64,000 bases of DNA. Source: Deltaproteobacteria bacterium (GTDB lineage Bacteria > Myxococcota > Kuafuiibacteriia > Kuafuiibacteriales > Kuafuiibacteriaceae). The notes beneath the pieces were generated by a model. The model was not told the origin of the DNA. It did no database searches and saw only the letters and a list, made by a program, of their open reading frames with translations. Location: positions 652,001-716,000 of the forward strand of contig JACKEN010000001.1 of NCBI GenBank assembly GCA_020632995.1. The letters are read 5' to 3'. This document shows positions 26,373-34,309 of the stretch, piece after piece. The stretch's first letter is position 1; every line of letters begins with the position of its first letter. The position numbers and the translations under genes are program-made.

Positions 26373-27677
26373 GTGTTGAAGCGCCGCGCGATCCTGCCCT
26401 TCGTCTTCCTGATCCTCTGCTCCGCCGCCGCGTTCTTCGGGACGCCCAACGCGATCGTGCCCGAGGGGGCGCCGATCGACAGCGGGGACACCGCTTGGAT
26501 GCTCACCGCCACCGGGCTGGTGCTCCTGATGACCCCCGGGCTCTCGTTCTTCTACGGCGGCATGGTGCGGCCGAAGAACGTCATCTCCACCATGCTCCAG
26601 TCCTTCGTGGCGATGGGCACGGTGAGCCTGCTCTGGGTGGTGGTCGGCTTCAGCCTGGCGTTCGGCGACAGCATCGGCGGGATCATCGGTGACCCCCGCA
26701 CGTTCCTGTTCTTCCGGGGCGTGGGGCCCTCCACCCACCCCGATCTATCGCCGACCATCCCCCTCACCCTCTTCGCGCTCTTCCAGCTGAAGTTCGCCAT
26801 CATCACCCCGGCCCTCGTGACCGGCGCCTTCGCGGAGCGGGTGAAGTTCTCGGCCTACCTCCTGTTCATGGCGGTGTTCAGCCTCGTCCTGTACGCGCCG
26901 CTCGCCCACATGACCTGGCACCCGCAAGGTCTGTTGCGGAACCTCGGGGTCCTGGACTTCGCCGGGGGCTCGGTCGTCCACATGAACGCGGGCTACGCCG
27001 CCCTTGCCGGCGCGCTGGTCCTCGGCCCGCGCCGCTACGCGGGGGCCCACGAGCCCGCCAACGTCCCCTACGTGCTCCTCGGGACGGGCATGCTCTGGTT
27101 CGGCTGGTTCGGCTTCAACGCCGGCTCCGCCCTCGCCGCCAACGGCACCGCGGCGATGGCCTTCCTCACCACCAACACCGCCTCCGCCGCGGCCATGATG
27201 GGGTGGATGCTCCTCGACGTGCTCAAGGGCCGAAAGCCCTCCGCCCTCGGGGCCAGCATCGGCGCGGTGGTGGGCCTCGTCGCGATCACCCCCGCCGCGG
27301 GCTTCGTGGACGTCCGGGCGAGCATCTTCATCGGCTTCGTGGCCGCCATCATCAGCAACTACGCGGCCCACTGGCGCTCGAAGACCGGCCTCGACGACAC
27401 CCTCGATGTCTTCCCCTGCCACGGCCTCGGCGGCATCGTCGGCATGCTCCTCACCGCGGTCTTCGCGAAGGACGTGGGGCTCATGGCGGGCGAGACGCAC
27501 ACCTTCCTCGTCCACGTCGGCGCGCTGGTGGGGATCACCGTGTTCTCGCTCGGCGGCTCGTGGCTCCTGTTCAAGCTCACCGGGCTGATCATCCCGCTCC
27601 GGGTCACGCCGGATGAGGAGGACGAGGGCCTCGACGCCTCCCAGCACGGGGAGCGCTTCGGCCCCGCGGCGTCTTGA
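26373..27677 (+). CDS. amtB: Ammonium transporter
   Basis: An Amt/Rh channel of 434 residues conducting ammonium across the inner membrane. An N-terminal hydrophobic segment (ILPFVFLILCSAAAFF) resembles the cleaved leader of AmtB proteins. It is followed by about eleven membrane helices. Family marks include ALVTGAFAERVKFSAY, DFAGGSVVHMNAG with the first pore histidine, and FPCHGLGGIVGML with the second. TPDEEDEGLDASQHGE is the acidic cytoplasmic tail. A GTG start is set by the promoter 8 bases upstream. Location right after glnD fits PII-based control of transport, although the usual glnK partner is missing here. Confidence 0.94.
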   Translation: MLKRRAILPFVFLILCSAAAFFGTPNAIVPEGAPIDSGDTAWMLTATGLVLLMTPGLSFFYGGMVRPKNVISTMLQSFVAMGTVSLLWVVVGFSLAFGDSIGGIIGDPRTFLFFRGVGPSTHPDLSPTIPLTLFALFQLKFAIITPALVTGAFAERVKFSAYLLFMAVFSLVLYAPLAHMTWHPQGLLRNLGVLDFAGGSVVHMNAGYAALAGALVLGPRRYAGAHEPANVPYVLLGTGMLWFGWFGFNAGSALAANGTAAMAFLTTNTASAAAMMGWMLLDVLKGRKPSALGASIGAVVGLVAITPAAGFVDVRASIFIGFVAAIISNYAAHWRSKTGLDDTLDVFPCHGLGGIVGMLLTAVFAKDVGLMAGETHTFLVHVGALVGITVFSLGGSWLLFKLTGLIIPLRVTPDEEDEGLDASQHGERFGPAAS

Positions 27678-27703
27678 CGGAGCGGGTGGGGCGTCAACGC
27701 CGC
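27666..27703. terminator. Candidate bidirectional terminator between amtB and the SH3-like gene
   Basis: GCGGCG(tc)TTGAC (27666-27678) pairs with GTCAACGCCGC (27693-27703), giving 11 pairs with a two-base bulge. It covers both convergent stop codons. No T tract. Confidence 0.4.
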
Positions 27704-28911
27704 CTGCGGCGAGCCTTGCGCTTCACCTTGGCCTTCGTCTCGAGGCGCGGATCGTCCTCGTTGGCCAGGTGCTTCAGTGAGAGGTAGCCGACCGTGCCCT
27801 TCTGGGTGAGAGCGAGGGTCCAGCCCTCGGGGGCGGGGAACCGGTCGAAGGTCTCGACGGGGGTGCCGGCGCTGAGGGGCACCGCGCCCTTGTGCTTGCC
27901 GTCGGGGCGGCGATAGAGGGCGGAGGCGCGCGGGAGCACCCGGGCCTCGCCGCTCATCCGCGCCGCCTCGTCCGCGGTGGGCAAGGTGGCTTGCAGCGCC
28001 GCCGCCACCTTCGCCTCCGCCGCCTGGCGCACCTCCTCGGCGTGGGCCGCCGCCTGGGCCTCGGCCTGGGCCGCCACCGCGTCGGGGGAGGGGGTCGGCG
28101 CGGCGGGGGGCTCCGGCGCCACGACCTCGGGCGTCGCCGCCACCAGCTGCGCCTCGGTGGGCACCTCCTCCTCGCCGCCTCGGGCGCTCAGCACCAGCGC
28201 GACCAGCGCGGCCAACAGGTACGGCGCCGCCACGAGCGCGATCTGGGTGCGGCGGGGCAGCTTCTCGAAGCGCCGGATCGCGCGCACCGCGGCCTCGCCG
28301 AGCCGGGACACGAGCGGCATGCCGCGCTCGAGCAGCGCGCTGCCGAGGCCGCCGAGGCTGCGCTTCACCTTCAAGAGGTTGCCCCCCCTGAGGGCCGCGG
28401 CCTCCTGGATCACCGACTCCTCGCGGCGCAGGGGCGGGGTCCACTCATCGAGCTCGGCCTTGATCGCGTGGCTCACCGGGGGCGGGGTGGGGCTCCGCGC
28501 GGGGTTGGTGCCGAACGCGCGCCCGTTGGTGCTCCGCACCCGGGACGGCGCCCTGAGGGGCCGGGTGACCCGGCGCCGGGGCGGCTCGGGGCGCGCCTCT
28601 GGCTCGGGCCGGGGCTCCGAGACCAGGCGCAGGTGCCCGCTCCGCTCGTTGGTGGCGGGGGCCGCCGCGACCTCGTCCTCCTCCGCGCTGGCGCTGGGGA
28701 GGGCGGGTGGGCTGGCCCTCTTCGGCAGGGCGGGAGGGCGCTCGCGCGCTGGTGGCGCGCCGCTGAGCAGCGGGTCGGCCAGATCCGCGCCCTCGCCGAG
28801 GGCGGGGAAGGGGCTGCTCTCGCCGCCCGCCGCCTCGGCGGGATCCAGGGCCTCGACCACCCCGGAGGACACGGTGAGGAGGTCTTCCTGGGGGGCGACG
28901 CGGGCTGACAT
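27694..28911 (-). CDS. Single-pass membrane protein with C-terminal SH3-like domain
   Basis: A protein of 405 residues. The N-terminal 190 residues are low-complexity, rich in Pro, Ala, Glu and Arg, and presumably cytoplasmic. One membrane helix (IALVAAPYLLAALVALVLSA) follows near residues 222-241. Then comes an Ala/Glu-rich helical stretch likely to form a coiled coil (AVAAQAEAQAAAHAEEVRQA). The last 65 residues resemble a bacterial SH3 domain (ARVLPRASALYRRPD through GTVGYLSLKHL) ending in a very basic tail KRKARRRRR. Overall this looks like an envelope or cell-wall-associated protein. The ATG at 28911 has AGGGG upstream; an in-frame ATG at 28929 is an alternative. It is convergent with amtB and divergent from the FGE gene. 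Confidence 0.75.
   Translation of the reverse strand: MSARVAPQEDLLTVSSGVVEALDPAEAAGGESSPFPALGEGADLADPLLSGAPPARERPPALPKRASPPALPSASAEEDEVAAAPATNERSGHLRLVSEPRPEPEARPEPPRRRVTRPLRAPSRVRSTNGRAFGTNPARSPTPPPVSHAIKAELDEWTPPLRREESVIQEAAALRGGNLLKVKRSLGGLGSALLERGMPLVSRLGEAAVRAIRRFEKLPRRTQIALVAAPYLLAALVALVLSARGGEEEVPTEAQLVAATPEVVAPEPPAAPTPSPDAVAAQAEAQAAAHAEEVRQAAEAKVAAALQATLPTADEAARMSGEARVLPRASALYRRPDGKHKGAVPLSAGTPVETFDRFPAPEGWTLALTQKGTVGYLSLKHLANEDDPRLETKAKVKRKARRRRR
27981..27994. repeat. Exact GCAAG-N4-CTTGC palindrome
   Basis: GCAAGGTGGCTTGC lies inside the minus-strand SH3-like gene, within the coding region for its Ala-rich helix. Confidence 0.7.
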
Positions 28912-29102
28912 ACCCCTGTTGGACACCATGCGGACCGATCCCCGCAATCGGTGCACCGGCCGGGGGGGCTGGGTTTTCTTCCCTTTCCCGGGCCGCGAGG
29001 TGAGGAGCGCAGGCCCCACCTGTGGCGTGTGGAGTCCCAGGCTGGAGCGCTGGGCGTGCGCCAAGTTGCCGTCATTCCACGAGGGGCGCATCAGTCGAGG
29101 GG

Positions 29103-30368
29103 ATGAGTGATCTGCGGGCGGCGCTGGCGCTGGGCGCCTTGGCAGGGATCGGGCTGGCGGCAGAGGCGGCCCGGGCCGAGCGGCCGGTGGTCGCGGTCTT
29201 CGCGCTCGAGAACAAGGGCACCCGCTTCAAGCAGGAGGAGCTGGACCGGCTGCTGGACTACGTGGGGGCCTCGCTGACCAGCTCCGGGCGCTACACCGTG
29301 GTACCGCAGGATGAGCTGAAGCGCGCCCTCCAGACCCAGAAGGCGGCGTCCTACAAGGCCTGCTACGCGGAGTCCTGTCAGATCGAGATCGGCAAGGAGC
29401 TCGCCGCCACGAAGACCCTGGCCGGCACGGTGAGCCGCTTCGGGCGCACCTGCCTGGTGACGCTGAAGCTCTTCGACCTCGCGCAGGCGGTGCAGGACGC
29501 GGCGGGCACCGGCAAGGGAGGTTGCAGCGAGGAGGCGGTGATGGCCTCGCTCGACGCGGCGCTGGCCCAGGTGAGCGGGGTGAGCGAGGCGCCGAAGGCG
29601 CAGGCCGACTTGCAGGCGGCGGTGCAGGCACCCGCGGTCAAGGCGTCCGCGGCGCAGCCGCCCGCGGTGCAGGCGCCACCGACCACCCTGGCCCCTCCGC
29701 CCGCGGAGATGGTCGCGGTCCCGGCGGGCCCCTTCATCAAGGGATGCGTCCCCAAGCCGGGGGCTCCAGAGTGCTACGGGGGTGAACGGCCCGAGCGGAC
29801 GGTGATCCTGGAGGCGTTCTCCATCGACAAGACCGAGGTGACGGTGGCTGCCTTCAAGCGCTGCGTCGACGCGGGGGCGTGCGAGGCGAGCACCTTCCGC
29901 TCGGGCGAGAGCTGCAACTGGGGGCGGCCGGAGCGCGACCAGCACCCCATGAACTGTGTGAACTGGAGCGGGGCCGACGCGTTCTGCCGTTGGGCGGGCC
30001 GGCGCCTCCCCACGGAGACCGAGTTCGAGAAGGCGGCCCGCGGCACCGACGGTCGCCGATACCCCTGGGGCAACGCGCCCTCGAGCTGTGCGTACGCGGT
30101 GCTGGACGACGGCGGCAACGCCTGCGGGCGGGGCGAGACCACCTGGCAGGTAGGGAGCAAGCCCGCCGGGGCCTCGCCCTATGGCGCCCTCGACATGGCC
30201 GGGAACGTCTGGGAGTGGACCTCGGACTGGTACGTAACCGGGAAGTCCCGCGTGGTTCGCGGCGGGAGCTACGGCAGTGACCCCACCGGTGTCCGGGCCA
30301 GTGGTCGGACCCTGTTCAGCCCGCGGGATCGCCTCCCGCATGTGGGCTTTCGGTGCGCCGGTCCGTAG
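29103..30368 (+). CDS. Exported formylglycine-generating-enzyme-like (SUMF1) protein
   Basis: A protein of 421 residues. A signal peptide (about residues 1-26) precedes a domain of about 150 residues (RPVVAVFALENKGTRF through FDLAQAVQDAAG). That domain resembles periplasmic TolB/CsgG-type sensor modules found next to FGE domains in Myxococcota. An Ala/Pro/Gln linker (about 160-200) leads to the FGE-sulfatase/SUMF1 domain: EMVAVPAGPFIKGC, IDKTEVTVAAFKRC, WAGRRLPTETEFEKAARG, YPWGN, GNVWEWTSDWY and VVRGGSYGS to the end. Many such proteins lack the copper-binding cysteines of true FGE and are structural, so activity is uncertain. The ATG at 29103 fits the signal peptide. Confidence 0.87.
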   Translation: MSDLRAALALGALAGIGLAAEAARAERPVVAVFALENKGTRFKQEELDRLLDYVGASLTSSGRYTVVPQDELKRALQTQKAASYKACYAESCQIEIGKELAATKTLAGTVSRFGRTCLVTLKLFDLAQAVQDAAGTGKGGCSEEAVMASLDAALAQVSGVSEAPKAQADLQAAVQAPAVKASAAQPPAVQAPPTTLAPPPAEMVAVPAGPFIKGCVPKPGAPECYGGERPERTVILEAFSIDKTEVTVAAFKRCVDAGACEASTFRSGESCNWGRPERDQHPMNCVNWSGADAFCRWAGRRLPTETEFEKAARGTDGRRYPWGNAPSSCAYAVLDDGGNACGRGETTWQVGSKPAGASPYGALDMAGNVWEWTSDWYVTGKSRVVRGGSYGSDPTGVRASGRTLFSPRDRLPHVGFRCAGP

Positions 30369-30371
30369 CAG

Positions 30372-30394
30372 GCCAGGAGGTCAGCCTTCCTGGC
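30372..30394. terminator. Candidate bidirectional hairpin between FGE gene and ppk
   Basis: GCCAGGA (30372-30378) pairs with TCCTGGC (30388-30394) around a 9-base loop. It lies between convergent stops, and its right arm covers the last codons of ppk. Confidence 0.4.
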
Positions 30395-32585
30395 GCTGGC
30401 GCCGCTGCTGGGCCGCGGCGGCTCGGAGCGCCGGGCTCAGCCGCTCCAGCTTCCCGCTCAGCTCCGGCCGCACCGCCTTCCTGACCGAGTGGGCGCGCTT
30501 GCGGGTGAGGCGCACGAAGGTGGCCTGGGCCCGCACCGCCGCCGCCTCGCCCGGGCTCCGCAGGCTGTATTGACCGTCGGGGCCCTGGTCCCAGGCGAAG
30601 GTGTTGTCGGCCATCTCCACCGGGATGATGTCCTCCACGATGCGCTTCTGGATGGCGGGATCCAGCACCGGGAACGCGACCTCGATGCGCCGGTTGAGGT
30701 TCCTCGGCATCCAGTCGGCGGACGAGAGGTAGACCTCGTCCTCGCCCCCGTTCCGCCACCAGAAGACCCGGGTGTGCTCCAGGAAGCGGTCGAGGATCGA
30801 CTGCACCCGGATGTTCTCGCTCACCCCCGGCACCTGCGGCCTCAGGCAGCAGATCCCGCGCACCATCAGGTCGATTTGGACCCCGGCCTGGCTGGCCCGG
30901 TACAGGGCGCGGATGACCTCGCCGTCCACCAGGCTGTTCATCTTGGCCTTGATCCCGGCCGGGCGCCCCGCCTGCGCGTGCTCGATCTCGCGCTCGATGG
31001 AGCGCAAGACGTGTTGACGCAGGGTGAAGGGCGACACGATCAGCCGCTGCATCTTCGGGAGCTCCGCGTACCCGGTGAGCACGTTGAACAGGAGCATCGC
31101 GTCGTGGGTCATGTCCTCGCGCGCGGTGAACAGGCCCATGTCGGTGTACAGGCGCGCGGTCGAGGGGTGATAGTTGCCGGTGGCGAGGTGGAGGTAGCGG
31201 GTGAGCTTCCCCCCCTCGCGCCGGGTCACCAGGAGCATCTTGCAGTGGGTCTTGAGGCCGATGAGGCCGTACACCACGTGGACCCCGCTCTCCTCGAGCG
31301 CCATCGCCCACTGGATGTTGTTGGCCTCGTCGAAGCGCGCCTTCAGCTCCACCAGGGCGGTGACCTGCTTGCCCGCCTCGGCCGCCCGCGCGAGCGAGCG
31401 CACGATGGGGGAGTCGCCGCTGGTGCGGTAGAGGGTCTGCTTGATCGCCACCACGTCGGGGTCCTTGGCGGCGAGATCGATGAAGTCGACCACGTGCCGG
31501 AACGACTCGTAGGGGTGGTGCATCAGGATGTCGCGCTCCCGGATGGCGCGGAACATCATCGGCGTGTAGCGCAGGCGCTCGACCGGGGCGGGGGTGAAGG
31601 GGTCGTCCTTCAGCTCCGGCATCGAGAGGCTGCCGTAGACCTTCATGAGGGCCGAGACCGCCACGAAGCTCGGGGCCCGGAGCACCTGCCGCTGCTGCAC
31701 GTGGGCGAGGGTCCGGAGCTTCTCCGTGAGCTCGGGTGAGGTGTCCTGGCTGACCTCCAGCCGCACCGGCTCGCCGCGATCGCGGCGCCGCAGCTCGTCC
31801 TGGATGGTGGTCAGGAGGTCCTCGGCGTCCTCCTCGTCGATGTCGAGGTCGCTCGAGCGGGTGATGCGGAAGGTGGCCGCCTCGGCGATGTCGTAGCCGG
31901 GGAAGAGGTTGTGCGCGAAGCGCGCGATGACGTCCTCGAGGGTCGCGAACAGGTGGCTGCCGTCCTCGGTGGGGAGGGGGAGGAAGCGCGGGAGCATCGA
32001 CGGCACCTGCACCACCGCGAGGAGCTCGCCCTCGGGCTGCTCCAGGCGGTCGTCCCGGGCCGAGCCGGGGTGGTGCTGTACGCGGAGCGCCAGGTTGAGG
32101 GTGCCGTTCTTCAACATCGGGAACGGGTGCGCAGGATCGATTGCGATCGGGGTGAGGCAGGGGTGGACCTCGCGCCGGTAGAACTCCTGCAATTCGTCCT
32201 GCACCGCGGGGTCGACCTCGTCCCGGCCCAGGAAGCGGATCCCGTTCTTGGCGAGCTCCGGCAGGACCGAGTCCAAGAGGGCCCGCCCGGTGGCCTCGTA
32301 GAGCTCGCGCGCGTGGTCGCTCACCTGGGTGAGGAGCTCCCGGAGGCCGAGGCCGTCCGGCCCCGGCTCGAAGCGGGCCTCGCCCCGGCGGCGGTGGCGC
32401 TCGAGGCCGCCCACCCGCACCATGTAGAACTCGTCGAGGTTCGAGCCGGTGATGGCGATGAACTTGAGGCGCTCGAGCACCGGGACGTCGGGCCGGGTGG
32501 CGAGGGACAACACCCTGCGGTTGAACTCCAGCCAGGAGAGCTCGCGGTTGTTGTAGAGCTCCGGCGCCTTCAGCGGGTCCTTCAT
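30381..32585 (-). CDS. ppk: Polyphosphate kinase 1
   Basis: An enzyme of 734 residues that reversibly polymerises the gamma-phosphate of ATP into polyphosphate. The N-terminal domain begins YNNRELSWLEFNRRVL with IAITGSNLDEFYMVRVGG. The catalytic part has HHPYESFRHVVDFI, AIKQTLYRTSGDSPIV, VTALVELKARFDE and YLHLATGNYHPSTARLYTD (near residue 470), containing the autophosphorylated histidine region. EVYLSSADWMPRNLNRRIEV lies in the C-terminal domain. Length is typical of PPK1. The ATG at 32585 matches the family start, and a TGC-TAGGCT extended -10 lies 10 bases upstream. No ppx or phoU is adjacent. Confidence 0.95.
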   Translation of the reverse strand: MKDPLKAPELYNNRELSWLEFNRRVLSLATRPDVPVLERLKFIAITGSNLDEFYMVRVGGLERHRRRGEARFEPGPDGLGLRELLTQVSDHARELYEATGRALLDSVLPELAKNGIRFLGRDEVDPAVQDELQEFYRREVHPCLTPIAIDPAHPFPMLKNGTLNLALRVQHHPGSARDDRLEQPEGELLAVVQVPSMLPRFLPLPTEDGSHLFATLEDVIARFAHNLFPGYDIAEAATFRITRSSDLDIDEEDAEDLLTTIQDELRRRDRGEPVRLEVSQDTSPELTEKLRTLAHVQQRQVLRAPSFVAVSALMKVYGSLSMPELKDDPFTPAPVERLRYTPMMFRAIRERDILMHHPYESFRHVVDFIDLAAKDPDVVAIKQTLYRTSGDSPIVRSLARAAEAGKQVTALVELKARFDEANNIQWAMALEESGVHVVYGLIGLKTHCKMLLVTRREGGKLTRYLHLATGNYHPSTARLYTDMGLFTAREDMTHDAMLLFNVLTGYAELPKMQRLIVSPFTLRQHVLRSIEREIEHAQAGRPAGIKAKMNSLVDGEVIRALYRASQAGVQIDLMVRGICCLRPQVPGVSENIRVQSILDRFLEHTRVFWWRNGGEDEVYLSSADWMPRNLNRRIEVAFPVLDPAIQKRIVEDIIPVEMADNTFAWDQGPDGQYSLRSPGEAAAVRAQATFVRLTRKRAHSVRKAVRPELSGKLERLSPALRAAAAQQRRQRQEG

Positions 32586-32595
32586 GGGCCTGGGG

Positions 32596-32604
32596 AGCCT
32601 AGCA
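32596..32604 (-). promoter_or_regulatory. ppk extended -10 element
   Basis: On the minus strand, TGC-TAGGCT, 10 bases before the ATG. No good -35 is seen at the usual distance, consistent with an extended -10 promoter. Confidence 0.4.
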
Positions 32605-32682
32605 GGCCCCCGCGGCGGGCGCCTGGTTTTACTCCAGGACGGAGGAAGGGTGCGCCGGACCGGATCGGGGAGACCTCGGGGG

Positions 32683-34209
32683 TCAGGGGCGGACGCAGGG
32701 GACCGGGGCCGGGACGCAGCGTAGGATCCCGTTCTCGTCCTCGCCGCAGCTGCCCGAGAGGCAGACCTCGCCGCTGTCGCACAGGGCCCCGAGCGGGCGC
32801 TTGGGGGCGCAGCGCAGGGTGCCACCGTCGCAGAAGTGGTCGGCCACGCAGGTGTCGGCCCATGTGACGTCGCAGGGCTCGCCGGGGCCGGCGGGGCCGA
32901 CGCACCGGGCGCCCGAGCACCACAGGCCGGCCTCGCAGGTGCCAGAGTAGTTGCAGGGGCCGCCCGCCGCGCTCGGGGGCGCGCAGAGGTCCTCGATGCA
33001 GTACAGGCTCTGGATGCACCGGGTCTCGCCGTCGTAGGCCCGGGCGGACGCGCAGCTGTCCTGGGGCCCGCCGAGGGGCCGGCAGGTCCCGTTGACGTCG
33101 TCGCCCGCGCCGCCGTAGCGGCACCAGAAGCCGTTGGCGCAGCCGAGCGGATCGCAGGACTCGCCGTCCCGACCGGCGGCCCGGCAGCGGTACTCGGGGG
33201 TCGAGGTGGTCGACACGTCCCGGCAGAGGCCCTCGAGGCCGCACACCCCGCCTTCGATCGCGGGGTCGCAGGGCGCGTCGACCGCGAGGGGCGCCTGGCA
33301 GGTTCGGCCGACCGTGGCGTTGCCGATGCAGAGCTCGCCCGTCGGGCAGTGCTCGGCCCGGCCGCAGGGCTCGCCCGAGCCGACGTGGTTCGTGCAGGTG
33401 CCGTCGGCGCAGATCAGGGTGAAGGTGCACGGCGCGTCGGCCGCGCAGGCCTCGCCGATGCCGCGGCCGAGCCGGCAGACCTGGTCGTAGCAGCCGAGCG
33501 GGCTCAGGCAGGGCGCCTGGCCGCAGGACTCTCCCTCCTGGGGGCGGGGGCGGCAGACGTCCTCGCTGCAGTAGGTGGCGCTGTCGCAAGGTGGGTTGCC
33601 GTTGGCGCAAGCCTGGCCCTCTGTCCCGTAGGCCGCGCAGACCCCGGGGCAGGCCAGGTTGTCACAGTACGCGTCGGGGGTGCACTCGCGGTCGAAGGGG
33701 CGGTTGTTGATGACGTAGCAGTCCCCGGCCACCGGCACCTGCCCCACGAAGGCCGCGAGGCAGGCCTCGGACTCGAAGGGGCGCGGGCTCCCGCACAGCT
33801 CGAAGTCCTGGGCCAGGCAGGCCTCGGCGGCCTCGGGGTCGAAGCGCATCGCCCCGGCCGCGGCGCGCTTCGCGAAGCCCACGCACGACCTCAGCAGGTC
33901 TGCGGCGTAAGGGAAGTTGCAGTCGGTGCGCCCGGGGTTCCGGCAGGCGCCGTTCCAGGCGCACATCCGGTCGTAGTAGGCGGGGCAAAACGTCTCCACC
34001 GTGAGGGGGGTGCCCGCGTCGTCGCGGCCGGCATCGGCGCCCGGGCCTGCGTCCGCGCCGTCGCCCGCGTCGGGGGTCGTGGTCCCCGCGTCCGCGGCGA
34101 CGCCGGAGTCCGCGGGGCCAGCGTCGGGCGCCGCGGTCTCGCCGCTCGTGCAGGCGGCCGAGAGCAGGAGGGCGGGGAGGGCCAGGGCAGACCGGAGGGA
34201 GGCGCGCAT
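32683..34209 (-). CDS. Cysteine-rich lipoprotein with DAG-rich linker
   Basis: A protein of 508 residues. The signal peptide MRASLRSALALPALLLSAAC ends in a lipobox (SAAC). A linker of about 45 residues with repeated DAG motifs follows, typical of Myxococcota surface lipoproteins. A Cys-containing helical region comes next (FCPAYYDRMCAWNGAC), then many short Cys modules of the form GE(A/P/S)C-x5-8-C-x6-C (for example SGEPCGRAEHCPTGELC). At least ten modules are present. Disulphide-stabilised and surface-exposed is a reasonable inference; function unknown. The ATG at 34209 has a TGC-TAGGCT element 8 bases upstream that mirrors the one for dinG on the other strand. Confidence 0.85.
   Translation of the reverse strand: MRASLRSALALPALLLSAACTSGETAAPDAGPADSGVAADAGTTTPDAGDGADAGPGADAGRDDAGTPLTVETFCPAYYDRMCAWNGACRNPGRTDCNFPYAADLLRSCVGFAKRAAAGAMRFDPEAAEACLAQDFELCGSPRPFESEACLAAFVGQVPVAGDCYVINNRPFDRECTPDAYCDNLACPGVCAAYGTEGQACANGNPPCDSATYCSEDVCRPRPQEGESCGQAPCLSPLGCYDQVCRLGRGIGEACAADAPCTFTLICADGTCTNHVGSGEPCGRAEHCPTGELCIGNATVGRTCQAPLAVDAPCDPAIEGGVCGLEGLCRDVSTTSTPEYRCRAAGRDGESCDPLGCANGFWCRYGGAGDDVNGTCRPLGGPQDSCASARAYDGETRCIQSLYCIEDLCAPPSAAGGPCNYSGTCEAGLWCSGARCVGPAGPGEPCDVTWADTCVADHFCDGGTLRCAPKRPLGALCDSGEVCLSGSCGEDENGILRCVPAPVPCVRP
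33586..33599. repeat. GCAAG-N4-CTTGC-type palindrome, one mismatch
   Basis: GCAAGGTGGGTTGC inside the Cys-rich lipoprotein gene. It matches nine of ten fixed bases of the recurrent palindrome. Confidence 0.45.
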
Positions 34210-34217
34210 CGGGGGAG

Positions 34218-34301
34218 AGCCTAGCAGGGCATCGCGCTTTTCGTTGAGGACAACCAGCGGCGGGATCTTCGATAGGCGGCCCGAGACCAGGCTGCTAGGC
34301 T
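34218..34301. promoter_or_regulatory. Mirror-image -10 elements of two divergent genes
   Basis: AGCCTAGCAG (34218-34227) and CTGCTAGGCT (34292-34301) form a perfect 10-bp inverted repeat with 64 bases between. Each arm reads TGC-TAGGCT towards its own gene and ends 8 bases before that gene's start codon, so the arms are most simply two extended -10 promoters. Confidence 0.55.
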
Positions 34302-34309
34302 GCCCGCGC

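Noticed and set aside
23321..26512. Very long minus-strand ORF (over 1000 codons) opposite glnD
   Set aside because: It mirrors the GC-rich third positions of glnD and has low complexity. No recognisable motif.
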